Notes: generated by a model from the sequence alone, not told the origin. Counted from the first letter of the stretch, positions 1 through 8,246 are shown. The stretch: DNA of 64,000 nt from Modicisalibacter sp049808615 (GCF_049808615.1 NZ_JBNCAN010000001.1:186001-250000), one strand, 5' to 3'. Numbers and translations: made by a program.

Positions 1-431
1 GAAGTGTTGGCATAGACCACCACAGTGCGATCCGGATGGGCATCGCAGAAGGCCGCGAACTCGTCCGCGGGACAACCGATATCCAGGGAACAGGTAGCCT
101 CCAGGGTCGGCATCAGCACCCGCTTTTCGGGGGAGAGGATCTTGGCGGTCTCGCCCATGAAGCGCACCCCGGCGACCACCAGAGTCGAGGCTTCATGACG
201 GGCGCCAAAACGCGCCATCTCCAACGAATCGGAGACGCAACCGCCGGTCTCTTCCGCCAGTTGCTGAATGGCATCGTCAGTATAGTAATGGGCGACGAGC
301 ACCGCGTTACGCGCTTTCAGCAAGCGCTTGATCTCGTCGATGCGCGCTTCATCCTCGGCAGGAATCCGCGTAGGACAGTAGGCGCGAGCCAGGTGCTCTT
401 GCACCCTCGCGCGAGGCGTCATGATCGTCAT
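1..431 (-). CDS. nadA: Quinolinate synthase NadA, N-terminal part (runs off the left edge)
   Basis: This enzyme condenses iminoaspartate with dihydroxyacetone phosphate to make quinolinate, the second step of NAD synthesis; it is cytoplasmic and carries a 4Fe-4S cluster. About 143 codons are visible. The motif HYYTD lies near residue 48, GGCVSDSLEMARFG follows, and a conserved cysteine sits in ATCSLDIGCPADEF, the usual position of the first cluster ligand. The translation is still in frame and matching (RTVVVYANT) at the window edge, so the gene is truncated by the window and not broken. The start is the ATG at 429-431; a second in-frame ATG at 420-422 is possible. The rest of the cluster ligands are outside the window. 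Confidence 0.95.
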   Translation of the reverse strand, partial: MTIMTPRARVQEHLARAYCPTRIPAEDEARIDEIKRLLKARNAVLVAHYYTDDAIQQLAEETGGCVSDSLEMARFGARHEASTLVVAGVRFMGETAKILSPEKRVLMPTLEATCSLDIGCPADEFAAFCDAHPDRTVVVYANT

Positions 432-567
432 CGTGTCTATCACTCTCGATCGGCAGGGAATCCCCCTGCATTTCAGAAGCGTCAGACCTGATCGATCTTT
501 TCGATCGTCCGACGCGCCCAACTCACGAATTTCGACCAGTCTAGCGCGAAAACGCTCCCCGCGAATA

Positions 568-603
568 GCAAAACGCCCTCGCATTCGAACATGCGAGGGC
601 GTC
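568..603 (-). terminator. Rho-independent terminator after the tRNA-Lys cluster
   Basis: A 12-bp perfect stem (573-584 with 591-602) closes a 6-nt loop and, read on the minus strand, runs into TTTT. It lies immediately downstream of the last minus-strand tRNA and upstream of nadA, so it separates tRNA transcription from nadA. The remaining 432-567 stretch holds no gene and presumably carries the nadA promoter. Confidence 0.85.
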
Positions 604-609
604 GGCGCC

Positions 610-684
610 TGGTGGGTCGTGTAGGATTCGAACCTACGACCAATTGGTTAAAAGCCAACTGCTCTACCACTGAGCTAACGACCC
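610..684 (-). tRNA. tRNA-Lys (anticodon TTT), copy 3 of 3 in transcription order
   Basis: On the minus strand it begins GGGTCGTTAGCTCAG and ends ACGACCCACCA, so the CCA is encoded. The acceptor stem GGGTCGT/ACGACCC pairs fully. The anticodon loop is CTTTTAA, giving TTT (Lys). The T arm GGTTCGAATCC is canonical. Length is 75 nt including CCA. Confidence 0.97.
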
Positions 685-732
685 GTAATGAATCCTGCTA
701 TGTAAGCTGCGAGAAAGCTTGGGCGGCAATGA

Positions 733-807
733 TGGTGGGTCGTGTAGGATTCGAACCTACGACCAATTGGTTAAAAGCCAACTGCTCTACCACTGAGCTA
801 ACGACCC
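733..807 (-). tRNA. tRNA-Lys (anticodon TTT), copy 2 of 3
   Basis: The sequence appears identical to the copy at 610-684, including encoded CCA, acceptor stem and CTTTTAA anticodon loop. The 48-nt spacer to copy 3 is unrelated to the other spacer, so only the mature tRNA is repeated. Confidence 0.97.
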
Positions 808-825
808 GCCGCCGGGCCGTCGAGA

Positions 826-900
826 TGGTGGGTCGTGTAGGATTCGAACCTACGACCAATTGGTTAAAAGCCAACTGCTCTACCACTGAGCTAACGACCC
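826..900 (-). tRNA. tRNA-Lys (anticodon TTT), copy 1 of 3
   Basis: This is the first tRNA in transcription order and appears identical to the other two copies. It is separated from copy 2 by only 18 nt. The three genes probably form one polycistronic tRNA transcript that ends at the hairpin near 568-603. Confidence 0.97.
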
Positions 901-990
901 CCTCGACAGGGCGCACATATTACTGACAGCGCTCGGGGATGACAAGTGGGTTTTCGACGTCCATAGTCCGAGCCCCATGAAGCTCAGCCC

Positions 991-1749
991 TCATTCTTCC
1001 AAAATACTTTCCAATTCCCGGGTCGCTTTACGCATCAACGGTACCTGCTCCAATAGGCGTTCCATGGGTTGGCGCATGCTGGGCGCGTGAATCGCAAGGG
1101 ATGCCAGCACATTGTTGGTGCCATCGTAGACCGGCACCGCCACCGCCACCATGCCTTCGATGAATTCTTCATCATCGGTGCTGATACGCTCACGCTCGAT
1201 ATGTTTGAGGCGCTCTTCGAGCTGCTCAATCGTCGTTGCCGTGTGCGGGGTATGGGGTTTCAGGTCAAGGCTTGCCATCAGGGTGCGGCGTTGATCATGG
1301 GGCATCAGAGCCAAAAACAGCTTGCCGCTGGCGGTGCAATGCAGGGGCAGTCGGGAACCCGGCGCCAGTTGCACCCGCACCGGCCAGTTGGTCTCGACCC
1401 GATCGAAGTAGATGACTTCGTGCTCACTGCGTACCGACAGGTTACAGGTTTCCCCCACCTGCTCCGAAAGTCGTTGCAGTACGGCTCTCAGCGCTGCACT
1501 GACGCTGGGACTGGCGAGGATGCCGAAAGCCAGCTGTTTCATTCGCTGTCCCGGCACAAGATGGCGTCCGTCCAGTTCGCGCTTGATCAGCCCTTCCTGC
1601 TCCAGCTGGTTTAACAGCCGGTGCGCCGTGGGCTTGGGAATATCCAGACGCTTGCCGATTTCCGCGGCGGTTACACCATCCTGGGCGCGCACCACCTCTT
1701 CCATGATGGCGATGGCTCTTAGCAGCGTGGAATTCGTCGGCAATGACAT
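991..1749 (-). CDS. IclR-family transcriptional regulator
   Basis: A 252-residue protein with the two-domain IclR layout. Residues about 5-65 form a winged helix-turn-helix (GVTAAEIGKRLDIPKPTAHR), and residues about 80-250 form the ligand-binding domain, with the typical CTASGKLFLA and GMVAVAVPVYD segments. Start ATG 1747-1749 is preceded by GGGAGC. It lies downstream of, and in the same direction as, the TRAP transporter genes, so it is probably the local regulator of that transporter and of the divergent GMC oxidoreductase. The ligand cannot be read from sequence. IclR proteins may act as repressor or activator; the operator at 5071-5095 overlapping a -10 box suggests repression (inference). 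Confidence 0.93.
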   Translation of the reverse strand: MSLPTNSTLLRAIAIMEEVVRAQDGVTAAEIGKRLDIPKPTAHRLLNQLEQEGLIKRELDGRHLVPGQRMKQLAFGILASPSVSAALRAVLQRLSEQVGETCNLSVRSEHEVIYFDRVETNWPVRVQLAPGSRLPLHCTASGKLFLALMPHDQRRTLMASLDLKPHTPHTATTIEQLEERLKHIERERISTDDEEFIEGMVAVAVPVYDGTNNVLASLAIHAPSMRQPMERLLEQVPLMRKATRELESILEE

Positions 1750-1785
1750 GCAATGCTCCCTGCGTTATTCGAGCCGCCAATGATA

Positions 1786-1816
1786 CCGCGGCCCCTGGTT
1801 AAACCAAGAGCCGCGG
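1786..1816. other. Stem-loop between dctM and iclR
   Basis: Outer stem CCGCGGC/GCCGCGG (1786-1792 with 1810-1816) and inner stem TGGTT/AACCA (1796-1800 with 1802-1806). No U-run follows on either strand, so this is not a textbook terminator. It could stabilise the TRAP mRNA end or lower iclR expression relative to the transporter. Confidence 0.5.
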
Positions 1817-1838
1817 CAATCGGAAGTGCAAAGCACGT

Positions 1839-3122
1839 TCAGCCGCTGAACTGCACCAGATACATCGACAGCGCCGGCCATAGCGCAATGGCCAACCAGC
1901 ACAGCATCAGCACGACGAAGTACGGAATGATGTACTTGACCAGTCGTAGGTAAGGGATGCCGGTAATGCTGCTGGCCACGTACAAATTGAGACCGAATGG
2001 CGGCGTGATGAAGCCGATGGCCGCCCCCACCAGGAAGATGACCGAGAAATGGATCGGGTCCACCCCTACGTTCTGGGCAATCGGGGCCAGAATGGGCGCC
2101 AGGATGATGGTGATCGGCAAGCTTTCCAGCACCATCCCCGCCACCAGAATGATCACCATGCAGATGCCCAGCACGAGGTAATAATTACCCAGCCCGAGCA
2201 ACAGGTCGTTGAGCAATTCTCCGACCCCAAGCACGGAGAGCAGCTGCTGCATGACCACGGAGATGGCGATCAGCGGCGCCAGCATACCGGCGATCTGCCC
2301 GGAGCGCAGCAAGATGGCCGGCAGGTTCCTGAATTTGATCTCCCGGGTGATCAGAAGCCCGGCAATCAAGGTGAAGCCCACCGTCACCGCTGCTGCCTCG
2401 GTCGGCGAGAAAAGCCCGGAGTAGATGCCGTAGAGCACCACGCCGATGGTCGCGAATCCCAGATAGGCCTTCCCCGCATGGCGCAGGCTATCGCCCACAC
2501 GAAACGGGATCAGCGTGCCCCAACGATTGCGACGGGATACCCAGTTGCAGGCCAGCATCATCACCAGCACCATCAGCGCCCCGGGCACCATGCCGGCGAT
2601 GAACAGCTCGCTGATCGACAGATTCATCATGAAGCCGTAGACGATGAAGATGATACTCGGCGGAATGATGATGCCCACGGTGCCGCCGGAGGCCGCCGTG
2701 GCGGCGGCGAAGCGTTCGTCATAGCCGTTCTTGACCATCTCCGGATGCATGATGGAACCGATGGTGGCCGTGGTCCCGGCATTGGAGCCCGAGATCGCCG
2801 CGAACATGCCGCAGGCGCCCAGGGTCGCCATGCCCATGCCGCCCCGCATCCAGCCCAGCACGGAGTAAGCGAAGTCCGACAATCGTTTGGCGATGCCCGC
2901 CGCGTTGATCAGGTCGCCAGTCAGAATGAAAAGCGGCAATGCCAGCAACCCGAAGAAGCGAAGCCCCTGAAACAGGGTCACGCCGATATTGGCCAGACTG
3001 AAGTCGATGATGATGCTGACACCGACCACCCATAGGCCGATCACCAGAAAGATCGGCACACCGATCAGAAAGAGCCCCACGATCAGAAACGTCACGAGGC
3101 CAATCAAGGTTCCATCCGCCAT
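1839..3122 (-). CDS. dctM: TRAP transporter large permease (DctM family)
   Basis: The 427-residue large membrane subunit of a tripartite ATP-independent periplasmic transporter, which catalyses sodium-coupled uptake of an organic acid or similar solute. The sequence is dominated by about a dozen hydrophobic helices. Family signatures include GAISGSNAGTTATIGSIMHPEM-like sequence in the first third and the GFITPPFGLNLYVASSI segment near the C terminus. The ATG at 3120-3122 is preceded by GGAGG, so I take it over in-frame upstream codons. It follows dctQ by 11 nt, consistent with an operon dctP-dctQ-dctM. The substrate is not identifiable from sequence. Confidence 0.94.
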   Translation of the reverse strand: MADGTLIGLVTFLIVGLFLIGVPIFLVIGLWVVGVSIIIDFSLANIGVTLFQGLRFFGLLALPLFILTGDLINAAGIAKRLSDFAYSVLGWMRGGMGMATLGACGMFAAISGSNAGTTATIGSIMHPEMVKNGYDERFAAATAASGGTVGIIIPPSIIFIVYGFMMNLSISELFIAGMVPGALMVLVMMLACNWVSRRNRWGTLIPFRVGDSLRHAGKAYLGFATIGVVLYGIYSGLFSPTEAAAVTVGFTLIAGLLITREIKFRNLPAILLRSGQIAGMLAPLIAISVVMQQLLSVLGVGELLNDLLLGLGNYYLVLGICMVIILVAGMVLESLPITIILAPILAPIAQNVGVDPIHFSVIFLVGAAIGFITPPFGLNLYVASSITGIPYLRLVKYIIPYFVVLMLCWLAIALWPALSMYLVQFSG

Positions 3123-3133
3123 GATAGCCTCCG

Positions 3134-3694
3134 TTAATCCATGATCGCAGGTTGTAGTTGAAAGGACTCGCCGCGCTTGAAGCGCTGGATGTCCACGTAC
3201 AGATTCTGTAATACCCGAAAGAGCAGCAGCACCCAGGCCAAGGGTGTGGCCAGATAGAACCACCACTGCATGACGTCGTTGGTGCCGCTGACGATGGCGA
3301 AATTGTCATAGGCCAGCGTCACCTGCTGGGTCGAGAAGTAGATGACCAGTATCCCGAAGCCGATCCACAGCAGCGCATCCAGAATCAGACAGCCGAACTG
3401 GGCCTTGTAGGGCATGCGCATGCGCAGCTCATTGAGGGACAGGTGGCTGCGATTCTTGACGTTCAGCGAGGCGCCGAACCAGGTCAGCCACAGGAACAGC
3501 AGAATCGGTATGCTGGTGCTCCAGGCGGCTTGCTGATTGAGCAGGAAGCGGCGGATCACCTCGATAAAGATGATCCCGGCCATGCCGGAGTAGGCGATCA
3601 GGATGACCGTCTTCTCGAGGTTATCATTGAGCCAGAGAAAGGGCTTGAGCCAGACCGGACGGGGCCGGCCTGGTGTGTTGTCGTTAGGGGTCAT
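3134..3694 (-). CDS. dctQ: TRAP transporter small permease (DctQ family)
   Basis: The 186-residue small membrane subunit, with four predicted hydrophobic helices (about residues 31-50, 66-82, 103-125 and 145-165) and the conserved RSHLSLNEL stretch typical of DctQ after the second helix. DctQ pairs with DctM to make the membrane complex fed by the periplasmic binding protein. ATG 3692-3694 has GGAGG upstream. It sits 12 nt after dctP and 11 nt before dctM, so all three are probably co-transcribed. Confidence 0.93.
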   Translation of the reverse strand: MTPNDNTPGRPRPVWLKPFLWLNDNLEKTVILIAYSGMAGIIFIEVIRRFLLNQQAAWSTSIPILLFLWLTWFGASLNVKNRSHLSLNELRMRMPYKAQFGCLILDALLWIGFGILVIYFSTQQVTLAYDNFAIVSGTNDVMQWWFYLATPLAWVLLLFRVLQNLYVDIQRFKRGESFQLQPAIMD

Positions 3695-3706
3695 GAGAAC
3701 CTCCGA

Positions 3707-4936
3707 TCAGGCGCGCCACCAGCGATTGGGCTTGACATTGACCGCCGCCGTTTCCAGTGGAATCTCCCGGGCAATGCCGTGAATTTCCTTATAGATATCC
3801 ACGCCACCGGCCCAGCCGTTGAGACGCTCACGCCACTGCTCCCAAGGCTCCGGGTTGAACTCCGGCGCGCACATCTCGGCAGCCTGCTGACGCACCTCGT
3901 CCGACAATGGCGCCACCCGTACGTTGTTCTTGGCGAAGACGGTGCCAGGTGCGGGATTTTCCGTAGCCCCTACCACCTCGATACGCCCGGCTTCGTTCAT
4001 GCCCTGAGTGAATATCTGTGCCGTATAGGCAGACTCCATCACCTGATCCTGGAGATCGCCGCCCAGCTTGTCGAAGACCTGCAGGCTCATGGCGGTGTGC
4101 TCGGTACCGGCAAAAAAGCGCAGGTCCACCGCCTGGGAGACCACCGGCGCCATGCCCGCGTAGGCGACCGCCGCCATCCAGGTTTCTGCCCCATCCAGCA
4201 GGCCCTGGCGCAGCCCGTCCAACGTCTCTTCCCAGGCCACCGGCACCGGATTGAGGTTCATCTGTTGCATGGCGATGCGACCCAACTGGGTACCCGTCAC
4301 CCGATTCTTGGTGCCGGCCAGATCCTCGAGGCTGGTGACCAGCGGCTTGTCCGCCCATTTCAGCCCCATCATCAGGCCGCGCAGATCGCAATGGGTGAAC
4401 AGAAACTGAATGTTGTGGCGCTCGCGCAGCGGCTCGCGAAAGAGTTTTTCGCTGCGATTGTCGTAGAAGAAATGGAACATCGACGCCGTGGAAGGAAACA
4501 TGTAGGCGAAGTCGAGCACGTTGTAATAGGGCGCGCCCCCGGCGGAGTTCTGGGTCGAGGCGGAAAACATGTCGACGATGCCCTGCTGGGTCTTGCTCAC
4601 GCAGTCGAGCTGGTTACAGACCTCATTGCTGCCCATGAATTCGACCCGGATCGCCCCGTTGGTACGGGCTTCAAGATCCCTGGCGAAGAATAGCTGGCCG
4701 GATTTCTGGATGTCCAGATTGCGCTCGTTGAAGCCTGAGGCGCCAAAACGCAACTTGAACTTGGGCTCGACCTGATTGCGCTTCTTGTCTTCCTCCTCTG
4801 CGGCCCGCGCCAGACCCGAGGCGGTCATGGTCGCGCCCAGACCGGAGGCGGCCAGCAGGGTCGATGTCAGGCCGAAGCGGCCAGAGATGCGGACGAAGTC
4901 GCGACGGGAGATGCCCGTCTCTTGTTGTTGGCTCAT
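3707..4936 (-). CDS. dctP: TRAP transporter substrate-binding protein (DctP family) with a Tat-type signal
   Basis: A 409-residue periplasmic receptor that delivers the substrate to the DctQM complex. The N terminus has a twin-arginine motif (SRRDFVR, near residues 10-16), a hydrophobic stretch and an ASGLARA cleavage region, so it is likely exported folded by Tat. The body shows the DctP fold pattern, including an arginine-containing stretch (GTKNRVTGTQLGR) in the region that usually binds a carboxylate. GGAG precedes ATG 4934-4936. It is the first gene of the TRAP operon and diverges from the GMC gene across 4937-5107. An organic acid or polyol-derived acid is a reasonable substrate guess, no more. 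Confidence 0.92.
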   Translation of the reverse strand: MSQQQETGISRRDFVRISGRFGLTSTLLAASGLGATMTASGLARAAEEEDKKRNQVEPKFKLRFGASGFNERNLDIQKSGQLFFARDLEARTNGAIRVEFMGSNEVCNQLDCVSKTQQGIVDMFSASTQNSAGGAPYYNVLDFAYMFPSTASMFHFFYDNRSEKLFREPLRERHNIQFLFTHCDLRGLMMGLKWADKPLVTSLEDLAGTKNRVTGTQLGRIAMQQMNLNPVPVAWEETLDGLRQGLLDGAETWMAAVAYAGMAPVVSQAVDLRFFAGTEHTAMSLQVFDKLGGDLQDQVMESAYTAQIFTQGMNEAGRIEVVGATENPAPGTVFAKNNVRVAPLSDEVRQQAAEMCAPEFNPEPWEQWRERLNGWAGGVDIYKEIHGIAREIPLETAAVNVKPNRWWRA

Positions 4937-5030
4937 GGAGGGGCTCCTGGTGTCCTGGTTGTTGTGATTACCCGAGGGGCTTGATCAAAGCTAGGTCACT
5001 ATCACCCAGGATGCAAATTATTTTGAAATA

Positions 5031-5095
5031 TTTTGTCTCGTTATTGACCAATTAATAAGATAGATAGATAATATCGAGACAAAAAGTCTCGATAT
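5031..5095. promoter_or_regulatory. Probable IclR-type operator set between dctP and the GMC gene
   Basis: A perfect inverted repeat, ATATCGAGAC-AAAAA-GTCTCGATAT, occupies 5071-5095. A further half-site, TTTTGTCTCGTTAT, lies at 5031-5044; it matches the same arm (TTTTTGTCTCGATAT read from the other strand) at 13 of 15 positions. The palindrome covers the -10 box and expected start of the GMC promoter, while the half-site faces dctP. The nearby IclR protein is the obvious candidate binder (inference). Confidence 0.7.
5044..5072 (+). promoter_or_regulatory. Sigma70-type promoter of the GMC oxidoreductase gene
   Basis: TTGACC (5044-5049), 17-nt spacer, GATAAT (5067-5072). Transcription would begin near 5079, inside the inverted repeat, leaving a short leader of about 30 nt. 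Confidence 0.75.
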
Positions 5096-5107
5096 AAAGG
5101 CTACCTC

Positions 5108-6757
5108 ATGATCAAGTCCGCCTCCCACTCAGCAGAACAGTCATCGCCCGATCACGGCGACGCCTACGATTACATTGTCATTGGCGCCGGTTCCGCCGGC
5201 TGCGTCCTGGCCAATCGCCTGAGTGAGAACCCGGATGTCACGGTGCTGCTGCTCGAAGCCGGCGGACGCGACTGGAATCCCTGGATTCATGTACCAGTAG
5301 GGTATTTCAAGACCATGCACAACCCGGCCACCGACTGGTGCTATATGACCGAGCCCGACGCCGGTATCAACAATCGTCAGCTGCAATGGCCAAGGGGTAA
5401 GGTGCTGGGTGGTTCGAGTTCCCTTAACGGCCTGCTTTATATCCGCGGACAAAAGGAGGACTACGACAGCTGGGCCGCAGAAGGAAATCCGGGATGGGAC
5501 TACGCCTCGGTGCTGCCTTACTTCAAGAAGTCCGAATGCCAGTCCCGGGGCGCCGATGACTACCACGGCGTGGATGGCCCGCTCCACGTCTCGGATCTAC
5601 GCCTACGCCGCGAGATCGCCGAGCGTTTCATCGAGGCTGCCAAGGCCATCGGCATCCCCGGCAACAGCGATGTCAATGGCCAGGATCAGGAAGGCGTCGG
5701 CTACTTCCAGCAGACCGCCTACAAAGGCTTTCGGTGCAGCACCGCCAAGGCTTTTTTACGTCCGGCGCGCAAACGCAAGAATTTGACGGTAATGACGCGT
5801 GCCCAGTGCAAGCAACTGCTGCTTGACGGCAAGCGCGTCTACGGCGTCAATTTTCAACAAAGTGGTAAGGCGCATACCGCCCATGCTCGGCGCGAGGTCA
5901 TCTTGAGCAGCGGCGCCATCGGCTCGCCGCAGATTTTGCAGTCCTCCGGTATCGGCGATCCCGAACATCTGAAGTCGGTAAGTGTGGAATGTCGGCACGC
6001 CCTGCCCGGGGTAGGCGAGAATCTTCAGGATCACTTGCAGGTGCGCCTGGTATTCAAGACCCGCTGTAGCACCCTCAATGACGAAGTACGCCATCCCCTG
6101 AAGAAGCTCATGGTGGGGGCCCAGTACGTCTTGACTCGTACCGGTCCACTGACCCTGGCGGCCAGCCAGGTCTACATCTTCACCAAATCCCGGGAAGGGC
6201 TGGATCGCCCGGATATCCAGTTTCATATGCAGCCTCTTAGCGCCGACAAACCCGCGGAAGGTGTCCATCCTTTTTCCGCGTTCACTTCCTCTGTCTGTCA
6301 ACTGCGTCCGCACAGTCGCGGACGCGTGCGCATCACTAGCTCGAATCCTCTCGACTACCCGGTCATTCACCCGAACTATCTGAGCGCCGAGGAAGATCAG
6401 CGCGTGGTGGTGGATGCCATCAAGGTGGCTCGCAGTATCGCCGAAGCCAAGCCTCTGGAGGAAGTGATTACCGATGAGTACGTACCGGGAACAAAGTTTC
6501 AGACCGATGAGGAACTGCTCGACGCCGCACGCCAGTACAGTCAGACCATCTACCATCCCGCCGGCACCTGCAAGATGGGCAGCGACAATGACGCCATGGC
6601 GGTGGTCGACGCCCGCCTACGGGTTCATGGCCTAAGCGGACTGCGGGTAGTCGACGCCTCCATCATGCCGACCATCGTTTCCGGTAACACCAACGCCCCG
6701 ACCATCATGATCGCAGAGAAAGCCGCCGACATGATCAAGGAGGACAACCCGCATTGA
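5108..6757 (+). CDS. GMC-family FAD-dependent alcohol/choline dehydrogenase-like oxidoreductase
   Basis: A 549-residue flavoenzyme of the glucose-methanol-choline family, which oxidises an alcohol group with FAD. Seen: the FAD-binding GAGSAGCVLANRL near residues 25-37 ending in LLLEAGG, GMC signature 1 (WPRGKVLGGSSSLNG, near 97), signature 2 (SSGAIGSPQILQSSGIG, near 264), the active-site histidine region YHPAGTCKMG and the C-terminal NTNAPTIMIAEK. No signal peptide. A short N-terminal extension precedes the dinucleotide fold. It is divergent from a TRAP transporter and regulated through a shared region, so it probably oxidises what that transporter imports. It resembles BetA-type choline dehydrogenases, but no betaine aldehyde dehydrogenase is nearby, so I do not assign betA. 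Confidence 0.93.
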   Translation: MIKSASHSAEQSSPDHGDAYDYIVIGAGSAGCVLANRLSENPDVTVLLLEAGGRDWNPWIHVPVGYFKTMHNPATDWCYMTEPDAGINNRQLQWPRGKVLGGSSSLNGLLYIRGQKEDYDSWAAEGNPGWDYASVLPYFKKSECQSRGADDYHGVDGPLHVSDLRLRREIAERFIEAAKAIGIPGNSDVNGQDQEGVGYFQQTAYKGFRCSTAKAFLRPARKRKNLTVMTRAQCKQLLLDGKRVYGVNFQQSGKAHTAHARREVILSSGAIGSPQILQSSGIGDPEHLKSVSVECRHALPGVGENLQDHLQVRLVFKTRCSTLNDEVRHPLKKLMVGAQYVLTRTGPLTLAASQVYIFTKSREGLDRPDIQFHMQPLSADKPAEGVHPFSAFTSSVCQLRPHSRGRVRITSSNPLDYPVIHPNYLSAEEDQRVVVDAIKVARSIAEAKPLEEVITDEYVPGTKFQTDEELLDAARQYSQTIYHPAGTCKMGSDNDAMAVVDARLRVHGLSGLRVVDASIMPTIVSGNTNAPTIMIAEKAADMIKEDNPH

Positions 6758-6761
6758 AGTG

Positions 6762-7481
6762 TCATTGTCTTTCCAACAAGCGCCGCATCGCCGGCGTCGG
6801 CGTCTCGAGCTTGTGATGCCGACGACTCGCCGCGTAGCTGTCGTTGAAGGCATCGAAGTAGTCATCGAGCACCTCGGCGGCGGTTGCATCGCCACTCTGA
6901 CGCAGCAGCTCGGCGGCGACCTCGGCAGTGCACAGGTGAGACGCTGAGGCGGGTTTGCGCAGGTGATAACGCGTCTGCCGATCGGTGTGCAGCGGCAGTA
7001 CCGGCAGACGCTCCAGATAGGGGCTCTTGCGAAAGATACGCCGTGCCTGACGCCAGGTACCGTCGAGAATGATGAACACCGGAATGCGCCCTTCCCGCTT
7101 TGCACCGCTTACCGCATCGACGCTGATGACCCGCTCGGCATAGTCCGGCTGATCGTCGGGAAAGATGACGAAGGGTACAAAGCGCGAGTCATCGAGATGG
7201 TCAAGCAGCACAGTGTCCGGCGCGGTGCGATACCAGGTAAAGACCTCGGTGGTATCGAGAATATCCCCGATCAGTCGGCCGGTGTTGGTCGGCTTGTTAT
7301 GTTCCAGAGGGTGGGTCAACAGCCAGAAACGCGCGTCGCTCCGGGTCCTTATCCGATAAGGGCACAGACAATTCAACGCCGGCAGGCGACACGTCTGGCA
7401 GCGGGTAACGAAGCTACCGCGGGCCTTGAAGGGTCGTCGGGGTGGCGGCGAAACACAGGGGTACGAGTCCGTGAGGGTCAT
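6762..7481 (-). CDS. tapT: DTW-domain tRNA-uridine aminocarboxypropyltransferase (TapT/YfiP family)
   Basis: A 239-residue cytoplasmic enzyme that transfers the aminocarboxypropyl group of SAM to a uridine in the variable loop of some tRNAs (acp3U). Seen: a cysteine cluster CQTCRLPALNCLC (near residues 28-40), the motif HPLEHNKPTNTGRL typical of the DTW family, and the catalytic DGTWRQARR stretch near residue 140. It converges with the GMC gene, the stops lying only 4 nt apart. The ATG at 7479-7481 gives a short extension before the cysteine cluster; the true start could be a little downstream. Function follows from the E. coli family. Confidence 0.88.
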   Translation of the reverse strand: MTLTDSYPCVSPPPRRPFKARGSFVTRCQTCRLPALNCLCPYRIRTRSDARFWLLTHPLEHNKPTNTGRLIGDILDTTEVFTWYRTAPDTVLLDHLDDSRFVPFVIFPDDQPDYAERVISVDAVSGAKREGRIPVFIILDGTWRQARRIFRKSPYLERLPVLPLHTDRQTRYHLRKPASASHLCTAEVAAELLRQSGDATAAEVLDDYFDAFNDSYAASRRHHKLETPTPAMRRLLERQ

Positions 7482-7514
7482 GACGTACTCTGAAATCCAG
7501 TTTTCATCAAACGC

Positions 7515-8246
7515 TCAAGGCATCTCTAAGCGGCGCTGGCGGCACCAGTGTTCAACCAGTGGTGGCACGCCCCGACTGGCCGGTGCATCAATGGCCCGCA
7601 CCCACTGCGGTGACAGCGCGGAGGCGTTAGGATCGACCAGAATGCACGGACAATCCGTGGGCGCCTCATGTAACAGCATGGCTGCCGGCATGACCGCCAA
7701 CGAGGTGCCGACGACCAGGAGCAGATCGGCCTCGGCCACAATATCGCAGGCCTGGCCGTAGGCAGGCACCGCTTCACCGAACCACACCACATCAGGGCGA
7801 AGTTGAGAGCCCTTATCGCAAAGATCGCCGAGCTTGATGTCGCCACGCGTCAATGGATAAACGAGTCGCGGGTCGGCATTCGAACGCGCCTTGAGCACTT
7901 CGCCATGCAGATGCACGACGTCCTTGGAGCCGGCGCGCTCGTGCAGATCGTCTATGTTCTGCGTCACGATGCATACATTGAAGCCAGCGGCTTCGAGCTC
8001 CGCCAGGGCGCGGTGAGCGGGGTTGGGTTTGGCACGGCGTACCTGGTCGCGACGCTCATTGTAAAAGCGCAGTACCAACTCTGGGTCACGCTGCCATCCT
8101 TCCGGCGTAGCGACATCCTCGATGGCATGGTTCTCCCATAGGCCATCGCCGTCGCGAAAGGTTTTCAGACCGCTTTCCGCGCTGATTCCCGCGCCGGTGA
8201 GCACCACTAGACGCGCTTTGGAATTCATCGTCATGTTGTCTCGCAT
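7515..8246 (-). CDS. Sir2-family NAD-dependent protein deacylase lacking the zinc cysteines
   Basis: A 243-residue sirtuin that would remove acyl groups from lysines using NAD. Seen: GAGISAESGL (NAD loop) near residue 19, TQNIDDLHERAG near 95, and the catalytic histidine in HLHGE. The segment after the catalytic histidine, where canonical sirtuins have two CxxC pairs for structural zinc, contains only one cysteine (LGDLCDKGSQLRPDVVWFGE). The Rossmann part is intact, so this looks like a known zinc-less branch and not a broken gene. It follows aceK by 12 nt and is probably co-transcribed. In-frame ATGs at 8234 and 8228 are alternative starts; GCGAGAC just upstream slightly favours 8234. Confidence 0.88.
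   Translation of the reverse strand: MRDNMTMNSKARLVVLTGAGISAESGLKTFRDGDGLWENHAIEDVATPEGWQRDPELVLRFYNERRDQVRRAKPNPAHRALAELEAAGFNVCIVTQNIDDLHERAGSKDVVHLHGEVLKARSNADPRLVYPLTRGDIKLGDLCDKGSQLRPDVVWFGEAVPAYGQACDIVAEADLLLVVGTSLAVMPAAMLLHEAPTDCPCILVDPNASALSPQWVRAIDAPASRGVPPLVEHWCRQRRLEMP

Noticed and set aside
610..900. Regularly spaced repeats resembling a CRISPR array
   Set aside because: The repeat unit is a full tRNA-Lys, and spacers are unequal (48 and 18 nt).
591..926. Repetitive open frame across the tRNA cluster (also on the other strand)
   Set aside because: Periodic product arises from translating three tRNA copies.
2049..3035. 328-codon open frame on the plus strand opposite dctM
   Set aside because: Histidine- and glutamine-rich low-complexity product typical of antisense frames; dctM is certain here.
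3443..4693. 416-codon open frame opposite dctP and dctQ
   Set aside because: Spans the dctP/dctQ junction antisense and has no protein-like features.
5108..6757. Assigning the GMC enzyme as BetA with a betaine operon
   Set aside because: No betB, betI or choline carrier beside it; the neighbours are a TRAP transporter and IclR.
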